A stretch of 64,000 nt of DNA from Acidobacteriota bacterium (GTDB lineage: Bacteria; Acidobacteriota; Terriglobia; Bryobacterales; Bryobacteraceae): contig JACPNQ010000006.1 of the NCBI GenBank assembly GCA_016185425.1, positions 186,001-250,000 on the forward strand, given 5' to 3'. A program made the position numbers and the translations under genes. The first letter of the stretch is position 1, and every line of letters starts with the position of its first letter. Below are positions 1-8,460 of this stretch, one piece after another. Below the pieces are notes generated by a model that searched no databases, had not been told where the DNA came from, and worked only from the letters and a program-made list of their open reading frames with translations.

Positions 1-197
1 ATGCCGTGCTCTCCGGGCCGGCCGTTGAGCGCATACAGAATTCCCGGCTATCGAAGGTCATTTTCAGCAACTCCATTCCGCTGAAGGATGAGGCACAAAG
101 CTGCGACCGCATTCATACGCTGTCGGTGGCGCCGCTGCTGGCCCAGGCCATTCGATCCATCCATGAAGAGACCTCGGTCAGCGGACTCTTCAACTAG
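1..197 (+). CDS. prs: Ribose-phosphate pyrophosphokinase, C-terminal end (partial)
   Basis: The window opens inside this gene; only about the last 64 codons are present, in the frame ending with TAG at 195-197. The visible part carries features of the PRPP synthetase C-terminus: a LSGPAVERI segment, a V-x-F-S-N-S-I-P-L strand (TNSIP in most relatives), then LSVAPLLAQAIRSIHEE and the terminal SVSGLF that many bacterial Prs proteins share. The enzyme makes PRPP from ribose 5-phosphate and ATP in the cytosol, for nucleotide, histidine and tryptophan synthesis. It is followed by rplY and pth, a common bacterial order (prs-rplY-pth), probably one transcript. The catalytic N-terminal half lies outside the window and cannot be judged. 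Confidence 0.93.
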   Translation, partial: AVLSGPAVERIQNSRLSKVIFSNSIPLKDEAQSCDRIHTLSVAPLLAQAIRSIHEETSVSGLFN

Positions 198-260
198 ACA
201 GCAGCCACCGGTTTCATTCGAACAAGTTTCAATTCAGATAGGTACCAAGCAGAGGTCAGT

Positions 261-950
261 ATGAGAAAAGATATCACCGTCGCCGCCACGCTTCGCCCCT
301 CCCGCGGGAAAAACGAAGCCCGCCGCCTGCGGGTCAGCGGTTTGATGCCCGCGATCGTTTATGGCACTGGGAAGGATCCAGTCGCTGTCGCTGTCAACCC
401 GAAGGAAGTGAACAAGATCCTTCACTCCTCCACCGGCCACAACACCATCTTCGACATGGCCGTTGGCGATGCGGCGGCCGAGCCCGTGATGGTTGTCGAT
501 TGGCAGCACCATCCGCTGAAGGGTAGCCTGCTCCATGTCGATCTGCTTCGGATTGACCTCAACAAGGCGATTAAGGTCAATGTCCCGGTTCACATCAAGG
601 GTGAAGCGGTTGGCGTCAAGATCGGCGGCGGCGTAATGGAAGTCGTCAATCGCGAGGTGGAAATTGAATGCCTCCCGAACGACATTCCGGAGTTCTTCGA
701 GGTCGACGTCACCGAGCTGGGGATCAACCAGGGCGTTCGCGCCGGAGACCTGAAGCTCGCCGAGTCGATGAAGCTTTTTGCTCCTGCTGAATCCGTGCTG
801 GTGCACATCACTGCGCCTCGCGCCGAGGAGGCGGCTGCCGTTGTCCCCGGCGCCGTGGCCGGTGCGGTGGAGCCGGAAGTGGTCAAAGCGAAGGGCAAGA
901 AGGAAGATGCCGCGGCGCCCCCTGCCGGCGGCGACAAGAAGAAGAAATAG
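261..950 (+). CDS. rplY: 50S ribosomal protein L25, long (CTC) form
   Basis: This encodes 229 aa, the length of the long L25/CTC class: an N-terminal 5S-rRNA-binding beta-barrel (about residues 1-95) and a second beta domain (about 100-185). The start is ATG at 261 with AGAGG about 7 bases upstream. The N-terminus contains the family-typical R-G-K-N-E-A-R-R-L-R segment and a G-x-x-P-A-I-V-Y-G motif. The last 45 residues are a low-complexity Ala/Pro/Lys tail ending in KKKK, probably a flexible extension. It sits 63 bases after prs and 6 bases before pth, consistent with one operon. Confidence 0.95.
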   Translation: MRKDITVAATLRPSRGKNEARRLRVSGLMPAIVYGTGKDPVAVAVNPKEVNKILHSSTGHNTIFDMAVGDAAAEPVMVVDWQHHPLKGSLLHVDLLRIDLNKAIKVNVPVHIKGEAVGVKIGGGVMEVVNREVEIECLPNDIPEFFEVDVTELGINQGVRAGDLKLAESMKLFAPAESVLVHITAPRAEEAAAVVPGAVAGAVEPEVVKAKGKKEDAAAPPAGGDKKKK

Positions 951-956
951 TCTCCG

Positions 957-1577
957 GTGGCCGTGGAAGCGCAGGTTGTTGGAGATGGGCCGTCCTGGCT
1001 TATCGCAGGGCTTGGAAATCCGGGACCGGAATACGAGCGTACTTACCACAATCTGGGCTTCCTGGCGATCGACCGGCTGGCGGAGACGGCATCGATCCGC
1101 GTCTCCCGGCCGGAATGCAAGGCCCTTGCCGGAGCGGGCGTCATTGCCGGCGTCCCGGCGCTCCTGGCCAAACCGCAAACGTTTATGAATTTGAGCGGCG
1201 GTTCATTACAACTGCTGCTTGCGAAGTACATGCTCCCGCCCGAGCGATTGATTCTGATCTACGATGAATTGGCGCTCGACTGGGGCTCGCTGCGAATCCG
1301 GTACAAAGGGTCCGCCGGTGGTCACAACGGCGTCACCTCGGTCATCCGCGGCGTGGGCAACGACCGCTTCATCCGGGTCCGCCTGGGCGTCCGTCCCGAG
1401 CATCCGGCCAACATGACAGATTATGTGCTCTCCAAAATCCGGAAAGCGCAAGTAGAAACCCTGGATTCGATACTCGACTACACACGTCTTGCCGTCGAAT
1501 CCATCATCACCGAAGGCGTCGAAAAGGCCATGACGAAATACAATCGTCGCGCCCAAGGTGCAAACGAGGAACAATGA
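957..1577 (+). CDS. pth: Peptidyl-tRNA hydrolase
   Basis: This encodes 206 aa and releases tRNA from prematurely dropped peptidyl-tRNA in the cytosol. Catalytic features are visible: GLGNPG (Asn21), Y-H-N-L-G-F with the general-base His31, Y-D-E-L-A-L with Asp103, and the G-S-A-G-G-H-N-G loop. The start is GTG at 957, which gives an N-terminus about 14 residues longer than minimal Pth enzymes; no ATG nearby fits better. The stop codon overlaps the rpsF start by 4 bases (ATGA), which points to translational coupling. Confidence 0.94.
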   Translation: MAVEAQVVGDGPSWLIAGLGNPGPEYERTYHNLGFLAIDRLAETASIRVSRPECKALAGAGVIAGVPALLAKPQTFMNLSGGSLQLLLAKYMLPPERLILIYDELALDWGSLRIRYKGSAGGHNGVTSVIRGVGNDRFIRVRLGVRPEHPANMTDYVLSKIRKAQVETLDSILDYTRLAVESIITEGVEKAMTKYNRRAQGANEEQ

Positions 1578-2110
1578 GAACCTACGAACAACTGTTCATC
1601 GTCAATACGGCTGCCGCCGATACCGATGTCGATGCGCTGCTTGAGCAGCTCAGCGGCATCGTCAAGGCGAGCGGCGGGAATCTTGACAAAACAGACAAAT
1701 GGGGCGTGCGCAAGCTCGCCTATCGCATTAGCCGCCAGACCGAAGGAACCTATTTCCTTCTGGCCTTCTCCTGCGGCGCCCAGACGGTACGCGAAATGGA
1801 ACGCCGTCTGCGTGTGGCCGATATCGTGCTGAAGTTTATCACTGTGCGCATGGACGAGCGGATGAAGCGCGTCGCCAAACGCCAGAAGCGCCGCGAAAAG
1901 CGTCTGGCCCGCAAGCCGCAGTTGAGCGCGCCGGCTCCGGCCGCCGCCCTGCCCGGTGCGCCCGCTCCCGGCGCCGCTCCTGGAGCACCGGCTCCTGGTG
2001 CGCCCGTCCCCGCCGTCCCCGCCGCTCCGGAAACGCCTGCCGCCGAACCCGTGGTATCCACCGCGCCCGCCGAAACGGCGCCCGCCGCGGAAACCGCCGA
2101 TAAACAATAG
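1574..2110 (+). CDS. rpsF: 30S ribosomal protein S6 with Ala/Pro tail
   Basis: This encodes 178 aa. Residues 1 to about 100 are a normal S6 fold (MRTYEQLFIV start, then K-W-G-V-R-K-L-A-Y and an Y-F-L-L strand). S6 pairs with S18 on the small-subunit platform, and rpsR follows directly. The last 60 or so residues are an unusual low-complexity tail built of Ala-Pro and Gly-Ala-Pro units, and the DNA there is locally repetitive. The tail is much longer than the roughly 30-residue acidic tail of E. coli S6. It is coupled to pth by an ATGA overlap. Confidence 0.95.
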   Translation: MRTYEQLFIVNTAAADTDVDALLEQLSGIVKASGGNLDKTDKWGVRKLAYRISRQTEGTYFLLAFSCGAQTVREMERRLRVADIVLKFITVRMDERMKRVAKRQKRREKRLARKPQLSAPAPAAALPGAPAPGAAPGAPAPGAPVPAVPAAPETPAAEPVVSTAPAETAPAAETADKQ

Positions 2111-2134
2111 GAAAGGTCAAAAGAGGATACATAT

Positions 2135-2437
2135 ATGGCTGAGACCAAAGGTGGTCGTCCGATCGCTGCCTCGCAGCGCCCCACGGGTGGGGATAAGGCC
2201 CTGGTTCCCGGTAAGAAGCAGTTCTTCCGCCGGAAGAAGGTGTGCCGGTTCTGTGTCGAGAAGATCGACTTCATCGACTACAAAGAAGTGAAAATGCTCT
2301 CGGCGTTCATCTCCGAGCGCGGCAAGATTACCCCGCGCCGTATCTCCGGCGTCTGCACGATTCATCAGCGGCTATTGACCGAGTCCATCAAACAGGCTCG
2401 GAACATCGCCCTGCTGCCTTTCTCCACGGCGGTCTAA
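2135..2437 (+). CDS. rpsR: 30S ribosomal protein S18
   Basis: This encodes 100 aa, with the core K-K-x-C-R-F-C, D-Y-K-E, G-K-I-x-P-R-R-I-S-G and H-Q-R-x-L-x-x-x-I-K-x-A-R motifs of S18. The N-terminal 25 residues are a basic, Gly-rich extension. The C-x-x-C pair near residue 36 together with the Cys and His of G-V-C-T-I-H suggests a zinc-binding (C+) variant. It lies between rpsF and rplI, the standard order. Confidence 0.95.
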   Translation: MAETKGGRPIAASQRPTGGDKALVPGKKQFFRRKKVCRFCVEKIDFIDYKEVKMLSAFISERGKITPRRISGVCTIHQRLLTESIKQARNIALLPFSTAV

Positions 2438-2471
2438 GTCCCGCCCGATCCGGAAATTCGAGGAGTCCATC

Positions 2472-2918
2472 ATGGAAGTTATCTTGAGAGAAGACATCGA
2501 AAAACTCGGTTCGCGCGGCCAGTTGGTTAAGGTCGCCCCGGGTTTTGCGCGTAATTTTTTGCTGCCGAAACGGCTTGCCGTGCCCGCCACGGAAGCCAAC
2601 AAGAAGATCGTTGAGCAGGAGCGTCAGGCCGCCCTTCGCCGGGAGGCGAAGGAAGCGAACGAAGCGCAGGACCTCGCCAAACTGGTGGCGCCCGTGGTCA
2701 TCACCATCGCTCAAAAAGCGGGCGAGAACGATCAGCTCTTCGGCTCGGTAACGTCGGCCGATATCGCCGCGAAGCTGGAAGAGCAGAAGTTCCACATCGA
2801 CCGCAAGAAGATCGTGCTGCACGATCCCATCAAGCAGCTCGGCGAGCACTCCGTCACCATCAAGCTGCATCGCGAGGTGTCGGTCGATATCAAAGTCAAC
2901 GTCGTCAAGGAAGACTAG
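2472..2918 (+). CDS. rplI: 50S ribosomal protein L9
   Basis: This encodes 148 aa, the normal length for L9. The N-terminal domain begins M-E-V-I-L-R-E-D-I-E-K-L-G-S-R-G and has the P-G-F-A-R-N-F-L-L-P rRNA-binding loop at about residues 23-32. A long charged connecting helix follows, then a C-terminal domain with F-G-S-V-T-S and the I-K-L-H segment. An RBS (GAGG) precedes the ATG at 2472. It is the last gene of the translation cluster and is followed by a possible terminator hairpin. Confidence 0.95.
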   Translation: MEVILREDIEKLGSRGQLVKVAPGFARNFLLPKRLAVPATEANKKIVEQERQAALRREAKEANEAQDLAKLVAPVVITIAQKAGENDQLFGSVTSADIAAKLEEQKFHIDRKKIVLHDPIKQLGEHSVTIKLHREVSVDIKVNVVKED

Positions 2919-2942
2919 CTTTCCGGCGCGATGTTCTTTTCC

Positions 2943-2985
2943 ACGGCCCGCCTCGCGTAACCCGCGGCGCGGGCCGTTCCGTTCT
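2943..2985 (+). terminator. Possible terminator after rplI
   Basis: A 9-bp perfect inverted repeat (ACGGCCCGC at 2943-2951, GCGGGCCGT at 2969-2977) follows rplI by 24 bases. The run after it (TTCCGTTCT) is only moderately T-rich and the loop is 17 nt, so this is a weak candidate for the end of the translation operon. Confidence 0.4.
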
Positions 2986-3011
2986 ACCGACTTACTATCT
3001 GGAGAAACCGT

Positions 3012-3755
3012 ATGGCTTACTTTGATCTAACCGGGCAGACCGCAATCGTCACCGGAGGCGCGAGCGGAATCGGCCTGGCGATCGTCCGCCGCCTCGCTAA
3101 TGCCGGCGCCACCGTCGCCATTGCCGATATGAATCTCGCCGCCGCCGAAGAGGCCGCTAAAGGCGTCCAGGGCGCCTTCGCCGTGCAGGTGGATGTTTCC
3201 GATTGGGCGTCGGTGGAAGCTGCCTGGGCCGCCGTGCTCGCCAAGACCGGCCGCATCCACATTCTTGTGAATAACGCAGGTGTGGCCGGCAAGGCCGCTC
3301 CGCTTTGGGAGCAGGATTTCAGCGATTGGTCCAAATGCATCAAGGTAAATATGGACGGCGTTTGGAACGGCTGCAAGGCTGTCATCGGCCACATGCGCGA
3401 ACATAAATATGGACGCATCGTCTCCATCGCCTCGGTAGCGGGCAAGGACGGCAATCCGAACATGACCGCTTATTCGTCCACAAAGGCGGCTGTGATCGGC
3501 TTCACCAAATCGCTCGGCAAGGAAGTGGCGACGGACGGCATCTGCGTGAACGCCGTCGCGCCGGCCGTTGTGCGCACGCCGATTTTGGATCAGTTGACGC
3601 CGGAACAGGTGAAGTACATGACGGACAAGATCCCGATGCGCCGGACAGGTGAGCCGGACGAGATCGCGGCGGTCGTCCATTTTCTGGCGAGCCCCGATTG
3701 CAGCTTTGTCACCGCGCAGACCTACGACGCCTCGGGCGGCCGCAGCACTTACTAA
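3012..3755 (+). CDS. SDR-family NAD(P)-dependent oxidoreductase (FabG-like)
   Basis: This encodes 247 aa, a classical short-chain dehydrogenase: cofactor motif T-G-G-A-S-G-I-G at residues 14-21, N-N-A-G near residue 90, an active-site Ser in V-S-I-A-S and the Y-S-S-T-K catalytic Tyr/Lys pair. The C-terminus (F-V-T-A-Q-T-Y-D-A-S-G-G) is typical of 3-oxoacyl-ACP-reductase-like SDRs. The substrate cannot be told from sequence. A good RBS (TGGAGA) precedes the ATG. It is 8 bases upstream of the HEAT-repeat gene, so the two are probably co-transcribed. Confidence 0.88.
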   Translation: MAYFDLTGQTAIVTGGASGIGLAIVRRLANAGATVAIADMNLAAAEEAAKGVQGAFAVQVDVSDWASVEAAWAAVLAKTGRIHILVNNAGVAGKAAPLWEQDFSDWSKCIKVNMDGVWNGCKAVIGHMREHKYGRIVSIASVAGKDGNPNMTAYSSTKAAVIGFTKSLGKEVATDGICVNAVAPAVVRTPILDQLTPEQVKYMTDKIPMRRTGEPDEIAAVVHFLASPDCSFVTAQTYDASGGRSTY

Positions 3756-3763
3756 GGATTTTT

Positions 3764-5167
3764 ATGTTACTCACTCCGGATCGCTATGCGGAAACGTCCA
3801 CCGAAGAGTTATTGACCGAAGCGTCCCTCGGCCGGGTTGGCGTGGATCATGCCTGGATCAACGCGTTACTGGCGCGCGATCCGGAGGATACGGCAGCCGG
3901 CCTCGTGGCGTTCTATGACGAGATGGACGAGGAAGTGCGCATCGACCTGAGCGCCGAGCTTTTCCATATTCTTCGCGCCCTGCGCTCCACCGCCGCCATT
4001 CCCGTCTACATCGACCTGCTGCACGACGCGGAGGACGACGATCCGACGGAAATTTATGAAGCGCTCGCCGAACTCGGCGCCGCCGCCATCGACCCGCTGC
4101 TCGAAATCCACACCGAAACGGGCCCGGAATCGCAGGCCAATATCGAGTTTCTTCTTGCCGGCCTGCGCGTGGAAGATCCGCGCATCGACCATCTGTTGGA
4201 AGAGCGTCTGGCGTCCGATCCAGCCGACGCGGCGATCAACCTCAGCCTCTACGGCAGGGCTTCCTTTAAGCCTCTGATTGAGAAGAGAATCGCCGCCCTC
4301 GATTCTGCCGCCGAGTCGTATGCCCACGACAAGCACGAGCTCGAATTCGCTCTCGATCAGCTCAGCGCCGTCACGATTCCCGACACTCCGGAGCCGTTCA
4401 ACATCCTGGAGCATTATCCGGAAACCGCTCCGCCGGTGTTCGACGTGCTGGAACCGGTGGAGATGCTGGCGTTCCTGGAACATCCCGACGCGGAGACGCG
4501 GCGGCTGGCTGTAGAAAGTCTCGGCAACGAAAAACTCGATGAGGCCGAGACGGCTCAGATCGTCGCGCTCGCCGAGTCCGACCCGGACATTACGGTTCGC
4601 GCGCAGGCGTGGCAGTCGCTGGCTGGTGCCTTGGAAGACGAAGGCGTGAAGGCGAAGATCGAGGAAAAATTCGCCGACGCGGACTCGCCTGCGCTTGAAC
4701 GGGCGGGTGCGGCTTGCGCGCTCGCGGAGGGCGAGGTTACAGAAACACTCATCGAAGGACTGGAACGGTTTTATCAGGACCCGGCCACGCGAGCGCTGGC
4801 GTTGAAGGCCATGTGGCACAGCCTGGATCGCAGCTTTGCGGATCGTTTTCCGCCGCACCTGGAAGACGGAGACCGCGACGTCCAACGCCAGGCCATCTGG
4901 GGTACAGGCTATCTTGGTGTGGGCCACGCCGCGGGCGCGCTGGAAAAACTCTTCGACGATCCCGATGTCCGCGACCATGCTCTCTTCGCCTACGCGTTGA
5001 GCTGCCCTGGCGAGGTCAGCCGCGGCAGAGCGAAAGGTCTTTTCAAAAAAATCTTCGACCTTGCAGGCGGGCTTAGCGCCGAGGAGGTCGAGATCGTCGA
5101 GTCGGCCATCGATCAGCGCCTCTCCATGCACGGACTTGACCCTGTGTTTCACCCGCACCGGCACTAA
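3764..5167 (+). CDS. HEAT-repeat domain protein
   Basis: This encodes 467 aa, soluble and acidic, with no signal peptide. The ATG at 3764 is chosen because the frame upstream runs inside the preceding SDR gene. The middle and C-terminal parts consist of helical repeats of HEAT/PBS-lyase type (for example D-A-E-T-R-R-L-A-V-E-S-L-G, then D-I-T-V-R-A-Q-A-W-Q-S-L, then D-R-D-V-Q-R-Q-A-I-W-G-T-G-Y-L-G). Such repeats form superhelical protein-binding scaffolds. No catalytic motif is visible and the partner is unknown. It lies 8 bases after the SDR gene. Confidence 0.7.
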   Translation: MLLTPDRYAETSTEELLTEASLGRVGVDHAWINALLARDPEDTAAGLVAFYDEMDEEVRIDLSAELFHILRALRSTAAIPVYIDLLHDAEDDDPTEIYEALAELGAAAIDPLLEIHTETGPESQANIEFLLAGLRVEDPRIDHLLEERLASDPADAAINLSLYGRASFKPLIEKRIAALDSAAESYAHDKHELEFALDQLSAVTIPDTPEPFNILEHYPETAPPVFDVLEPVEMLAFLEHPDAETRRLAVESLGNEKLDEAETAQIVALAESDPDITVRAQAWQSLAGALEDEGVKAKIEEKFADADSPALERAGAACALAEGEVTETLIEGLERFYQDPATRALALKAMWHSLDRSFADRFPPHLEDGDRDVQRQAIWGTGYLGVGHAAGALEKLFDDPDVRDHALFAYALSCPGEVSRGRAKGLFKKIFDLAGGLSAEEVEIVESAIDQRLSMHGLDPVFHPHRH

Positions 5168-5237
5168 TTAAAGATCCGGGACCGGAGGGGAAACATATAC
5201 AATGATCGGAGCGTCTCTCTAAACGCGGAGTAAACTT

Positions 5238-6437
5238 TTGCCTGCCGTTCGTGTCGCCTATTTCGCAGACTCTTTTCACGAAGTGAACGGAATGGCGCGT
5301 ACGAGCCGCGAATTGGACGGCTACGCGCGACGGAAGAACGTACCGTTTCTGTGCGTGCGCGGCGGCGAGGTGACAAAGTACTCGACCGAGGGTGCGACCG
5401 CGGTGCTTGAGCTGCGGCGGGCGTCGACGTCGATTCCTGTCGATGCGGATCTGGCTTTTGACCCGCTGCTCGGGCGGCACCTGCTTCGCGTGCGGAATAC
5501 GATTCGGCGCTTCAAGCCGGACCTGATTCACGTTACCAGCCCAGGCGATATCGGGCTGATGGGCGTCTACTTTGCCTATCACTACAACATTCCGCTCGTC
5601 GCAAGCTGGCATCATAACCTCCACGAGCTCGCGGCGCGGCGCTTGCACATTATCCTCGATCACCCGCTGTTCAGCTTCCTGCCGAAGGCATACGCCGACT
5701 TCGTCACGCTCCTTACTGAACGCGGCGCGCTTGAGGGCGTCGCGCTGTTCTACAAGCTCGCCTCGGCGCTATTTGCGCCCAACCCCGAACTGGTCGGTAT
5801 GCTGGCCGAACGCACCGGCAAACCTGTGCATCTGATGCCCCGCGGTGTCGATACGGAACTGTTCCATCCGGGCAAACGGTTCCGCCAAGATGGCGCGTTC
5901 ACCCTCGGATTCGCCGGCCGCCTCCAACCGGAAAAGAACGTCCGCCTGTTAGTTGACCTGCAAAAGCAACTGCCCGAAGGCAATCACCGCTTTTTGATTG
6001 TCGGCGACGGCTTCGAACGCACCTACCTGACGCGCCGCCTTCGACGCGCTGAATTCACGGGGTTCCTGGATGGCGAACCGCTCGCCGCGGCCTACGCCAG
6101 TATGGACCTCTTCGTTTACCCTTCCTGCACAGATACGTACGGCACCGTGGTTCAGGAGGCGCTCGCATGCGGCGTCCCCGCGGTGGTCCGCGATCAGGGC
6201 GGCCCACGATATTTGATTGAGTCGGGAGTGAATGGCTATGTGGCCCGCTCCGATGCCCATTTCATTCGAAGCGTGGTTCAATTGATGGGGGATCCCACGC
6301 GGTTGCCGGGCCTGCGCCGGGAGGCGCGGGAATCGGCTTGCCGGACGAGTTGGGATTCCGTTTGTTCGGCGGTCTGGGAGATCTACGACCGTGCTCCGCG
6401 CCACGAAATTGCGCCCACGCCGGCCTTGTTGCACTAA
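5238..6437 (+). CDS. Glycosyltransferase family 4 (GT-B fold)
   Basis: This encodes 399 aa from a TTG start at 5238. The N-terminal domain opens with V-R-V-A-Y-F-A-D-S-F and a G-M-A-R-T acceptor loop. The C-terminal domain has P-R-G-V-D-T-E-L-F, then F-A-G-R-L-Q-P-E-K-N and the donor-binding segment F-V-Y-P-S-x-T-D-T-Y-G-T-V-V-Q-E-A-L, matching the GT4 EX7E-type region with Asp in the first acidic position. Relatives transfer mannose, glucose or sulfoquinovose to lipids. The donor and acceptor here are unknown. Confidence 0.82.
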   Translation: MPAVRVAYFADSFHEVNGMARTSRELDGYARRKNVPFLCVRGGEVTKYSTEGATAVLELRRASTSIPVDADLAFDPLLGRHLLRVRNTIRRFKPDLIHVTSPGDIGLMGVYFAYHYNIPLVASWHHNLHELAARRLHIILDHPLFSFLPKAYADFVTLLTERGALEGVALFYKLASALFAPNPELVGMLAERTGKPVHLMPRGVDTELFHPGKRFRQDGAFTLGFAGRLQPEKNVRLLVDLQKQLPEGNHRFLIVGDGFERTYLTRRLRRAEFTGFLDGEPLAAAYASMDLFVYPSCTDTYGTVVQEALACGVPAVVRDQGGPRYLIESGVNGYVARSDAHFIRSVVQLMGDPTRLPGLRREARESACRTSWDSVCSAVWEIYDRAPRHEIAPTPALLH

Positions 6438-6478
6438 TCCGCACGTTACTCCGGTACGATAGGACACAACGCGACTTC

Positions 6479-7864
6479 ATGGCTTCTTCTACTGCAACTA
6501 AGGGTCTACTCCGCCAGATTGGCTTGCTAAGCGCTACGGCGCTCGTGTTTTCGAACATGATCGGTACTGGGATTTTCACCACCACCGGATTCCTCGCCGG
6601 TGACTTGGGCGATCCGGCATTGGTGATGGCAATTTGGGGGGTAGGTGCGCTAATCGCGCTCGCGGGCGCGTTATGCTACTCCGAGTTAGGCGTTAATTTC
6701 CCAAGCTCCGGCGGCGAGTATGTCTACCTCACCGAGGCCTATGGCCCGACCTGGGGCTTTATGGACGGTTGGGTCTCGTTTTTTGCGGGCTTCTCCGCGC
6801 CCGCGGCGTTGGCCGCGCTCGCGTTCTCCGAATACCTCAGTTACGTTTTTCCGGCTCTCAAATCAACGAATACAACGTCGATCGGTCCGATTGAAGCCGG
6901 TCCGGCGCATCTCACCGCGAGCGCACTCATCGTCGCCCTGACGATCCTCAATTTCTTCGGGATCAAGTTCGTCAGCGGTGTGCAGAATGTACTTTCCGGA
7001 CTGAAGCTCGCCGTCCTCGCCGGCTTCCTTATTCTGGGTTTCGCCGCCGGCAAAGGCGATTGGTCCAACTTCTCCCAGCATGCCGTCCGGACATCGGCGG
7101 CTCCTCTCTGGGAGCAGTTCGCGACCAGCCTGATCTTCATTTTTGTCGCCTATTCCGGATGGAATGCCGCGACCTATGTTGCGGAGGAGCTGCAGCAGCC
7201 CGAGAAGACACTCCCCAAAGCGCTTACGCTTGGAACCGTTCTGGTGGCCATACTGTATGCATTGCTCAACCTTCTCTATATCTACGCCACGCCTCTGGAA
7301 CACATGAAAGGCGTGCTGCGAGTCGGCTCGCAAGCGTCGGAGCGGCTGTTTGGGGCTGATGTCGCGTCCCTATTTAGCGTGTTGATGGCGGCGAGCCTGG
7401 TCGCGTTTGTGAATGCTCTAGTCACCATCGGCCCGCGCGTTTATTATGCGATGGCAAAGAATCGAGCTTTCTTCCCCGCTGCCGCGAAGATCCACGAAAA
7501 GTGGCGCACGCCGGTCGCTTCCATCGCCATGCAAGGAGTCTGCGCTGTCTTCATGTGCCTGACTCCCTTCCGTGATCTGATGTTCTATGTCGGCTTCTTG
7601 CTCAATGTCTTCGCCGCCCTGGCCGTGTCGTCCCTGTTCGTCTTCCGCAAACGGCCCGGCTGGCATACACTTCCCGTCGTGAGTTTCGCGTGGCCGCTGC
7701 TGCCCGTATTCTTTCTGGTTTGCTGTGTCTGGGTGGCCGTTTCGGGCATTATGCTGCGACCATCGGTATCGCTAACGGCATTCGCAACCGTCGTCCTTGG
7801 CGCCGCGGTGTACAAGATGTTTCTCGCCCCGAAGCCGGCCCCGGCCCTTGAGTCTAAGGCGTAA
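6479..7864 (+). CDS. APC-family amino acid permease
   Basis: This encodes 461 aa with about 12 hydrophobic segments. The start at ATG 6479 (M-A-S-S-T-A-T-K-G) is preferred over upstream in-frame starts, which lie inside the glycosyltransferase. Family marks: S-N-M-I-G-T-G-I-F in TM1 (substrate-binding glycine turn), G-A-L-C-Y-S-E-L-G, then F-V-A-Y-S-G-W-N-A-A-T-Y-V-A-E-E-L in the fifth to sixth segments, and P-E-K-T-L-P-K-A-L. The protein is an inner-membrane amino acid/polyamine/organocation transporter. LAT/YfnA-like relatives suggest neutral or cationic amino acids, but specificity is not readable. Confidence 0.88.
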   Translation: MASSTATKGLLRQIGLLSATALVFSNMIGTGIFTTTGFLAGDLGDPALVMAIWGVGALIALAGALCYSELGVNFPSSGGEYVYLTEAYGPTWGFMDGWVSFFAGFSAPAALAALAFSEYLSYVFPALKSTNTTSIGPIEAGPAHLTASALIVALTILNFFGIKFVSGVQNVLSGLKLAVLAGFLILGFAAGKGDWSNFSQHAVRTSAAPLWEQFATSLIFIFVAYSGWNAATYVAEELQQPEKTLPKALTLGTVLVAILYALLNLLYIYATPLEHMKGVLRVGSQASERLFGADVASLFSVLMAASLVAFVNALVTIGPRVYYAMAKNRAFFPAAAKIHEKWRTPVASIAMQGVCAVFMCLTPFRDLMFYVGFLLNVFAALAVSSLFVFRKRPGWHTLPVVSFAWPLLPVFFLVCCVWVAVSGIMLRPSVSLTAFATVVLGAAVYKMFLAPKPAPALESKA

Positions 7865-7906
7865 ACCGGAGAGACAGACGCGGGCCATCGCTGGTACTCT
7901 CGTGCC

Positions 7907-8380
7907 ATGTGGTTCCAGAGATTGGCTGCCGTTCTGCTTCTGACGGGCTGCGCTGCACCTCTTCCCGCAGTCGATTTCTCAGGCTCCTGGACACTGGCCG
8001 TTGCCAAAAGCGACTTCGGACGCGCCAACCCGCCGCAATCGCTCGCGATGAGGGTGAAGCAGAGCAATTCCCAACTCGCCGTCGAATCGACGCTTGTCGA
8101 CGGCCGCGGCGCCACGACCAGTGCCTACACTCTTGATCTGACCGGCAAAGAGACCGAAAACCAGATGCGCGGCAACAAAGTGGTCTCCGTCTCCACTTGG
8201 CGTGGATCGATGCTGCAAGTCAAAGCGAAGACCTCGGTCCAGGGTACCGACGTCAAGACAGTAGACCAGTGGCAATTAGATGAGAGCGGCAGCACGCTCA
8301 CCGTCTACCGTACCGCTACGACGCCCAACGGCGAATTCGAACAAAGATTCGTCTACGAGAAAAGCCCGGTAAGGCACTAG
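7907..8380 (+). CDS. Small putative lipoprotein, function unknown
   Basis: This encodes 157 aa. It begins with a short signal sequence and a lipobox-like L-L-T-G-C at residues 11-15, so Cys15 is the probable lipidated residue. The mature part opens with V-D-F-S-G-S-W-T-L and continues as beta-strand-rich sequence, resembling small acidobacterial secreted proteins with lipocalin-like strands. I do not recognise a function. It has its own start 42 bases after the permease. Confidence 0.6.
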   Translation: MWFQRLAAVLLLTGCAAPLPAVDFSGSWTLAVAKSDFGRANPPQSLAMRVKQSNSQLAVESTLVDGRGATTSAYTLDLTGKETENQMRGNKVVSVSTWRGSMLQVKAKTSVQGTDVKTVDQWQLDESGSTLTVYRTATTPNGEFEQRFVYEKSPVRH

Positions 8381-8460
8381 GGTGTTTACCTCTCGCGGAT
8401 AGTGTCTATCCTCGATTCGTCTGCCGCTCGAACCATGTTTGAATGAGGTTGCGGATTCCA

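Noticed and set aside
5175..5186. TCCGGGACCGGA palindrome after the HEAT-repeat gene as a terminator
   Set aside because: The stem is only 5 bp with a 2-base loop and no T-tract follows.
8397..8411. GGATAG-TGT-CTATCC hairpin upstream of the CpaB-like gene
   Set aside because: A 6-bp stem with a 3-base loop and no T-run or start-codon overlap; too weak to call a regulatory site.
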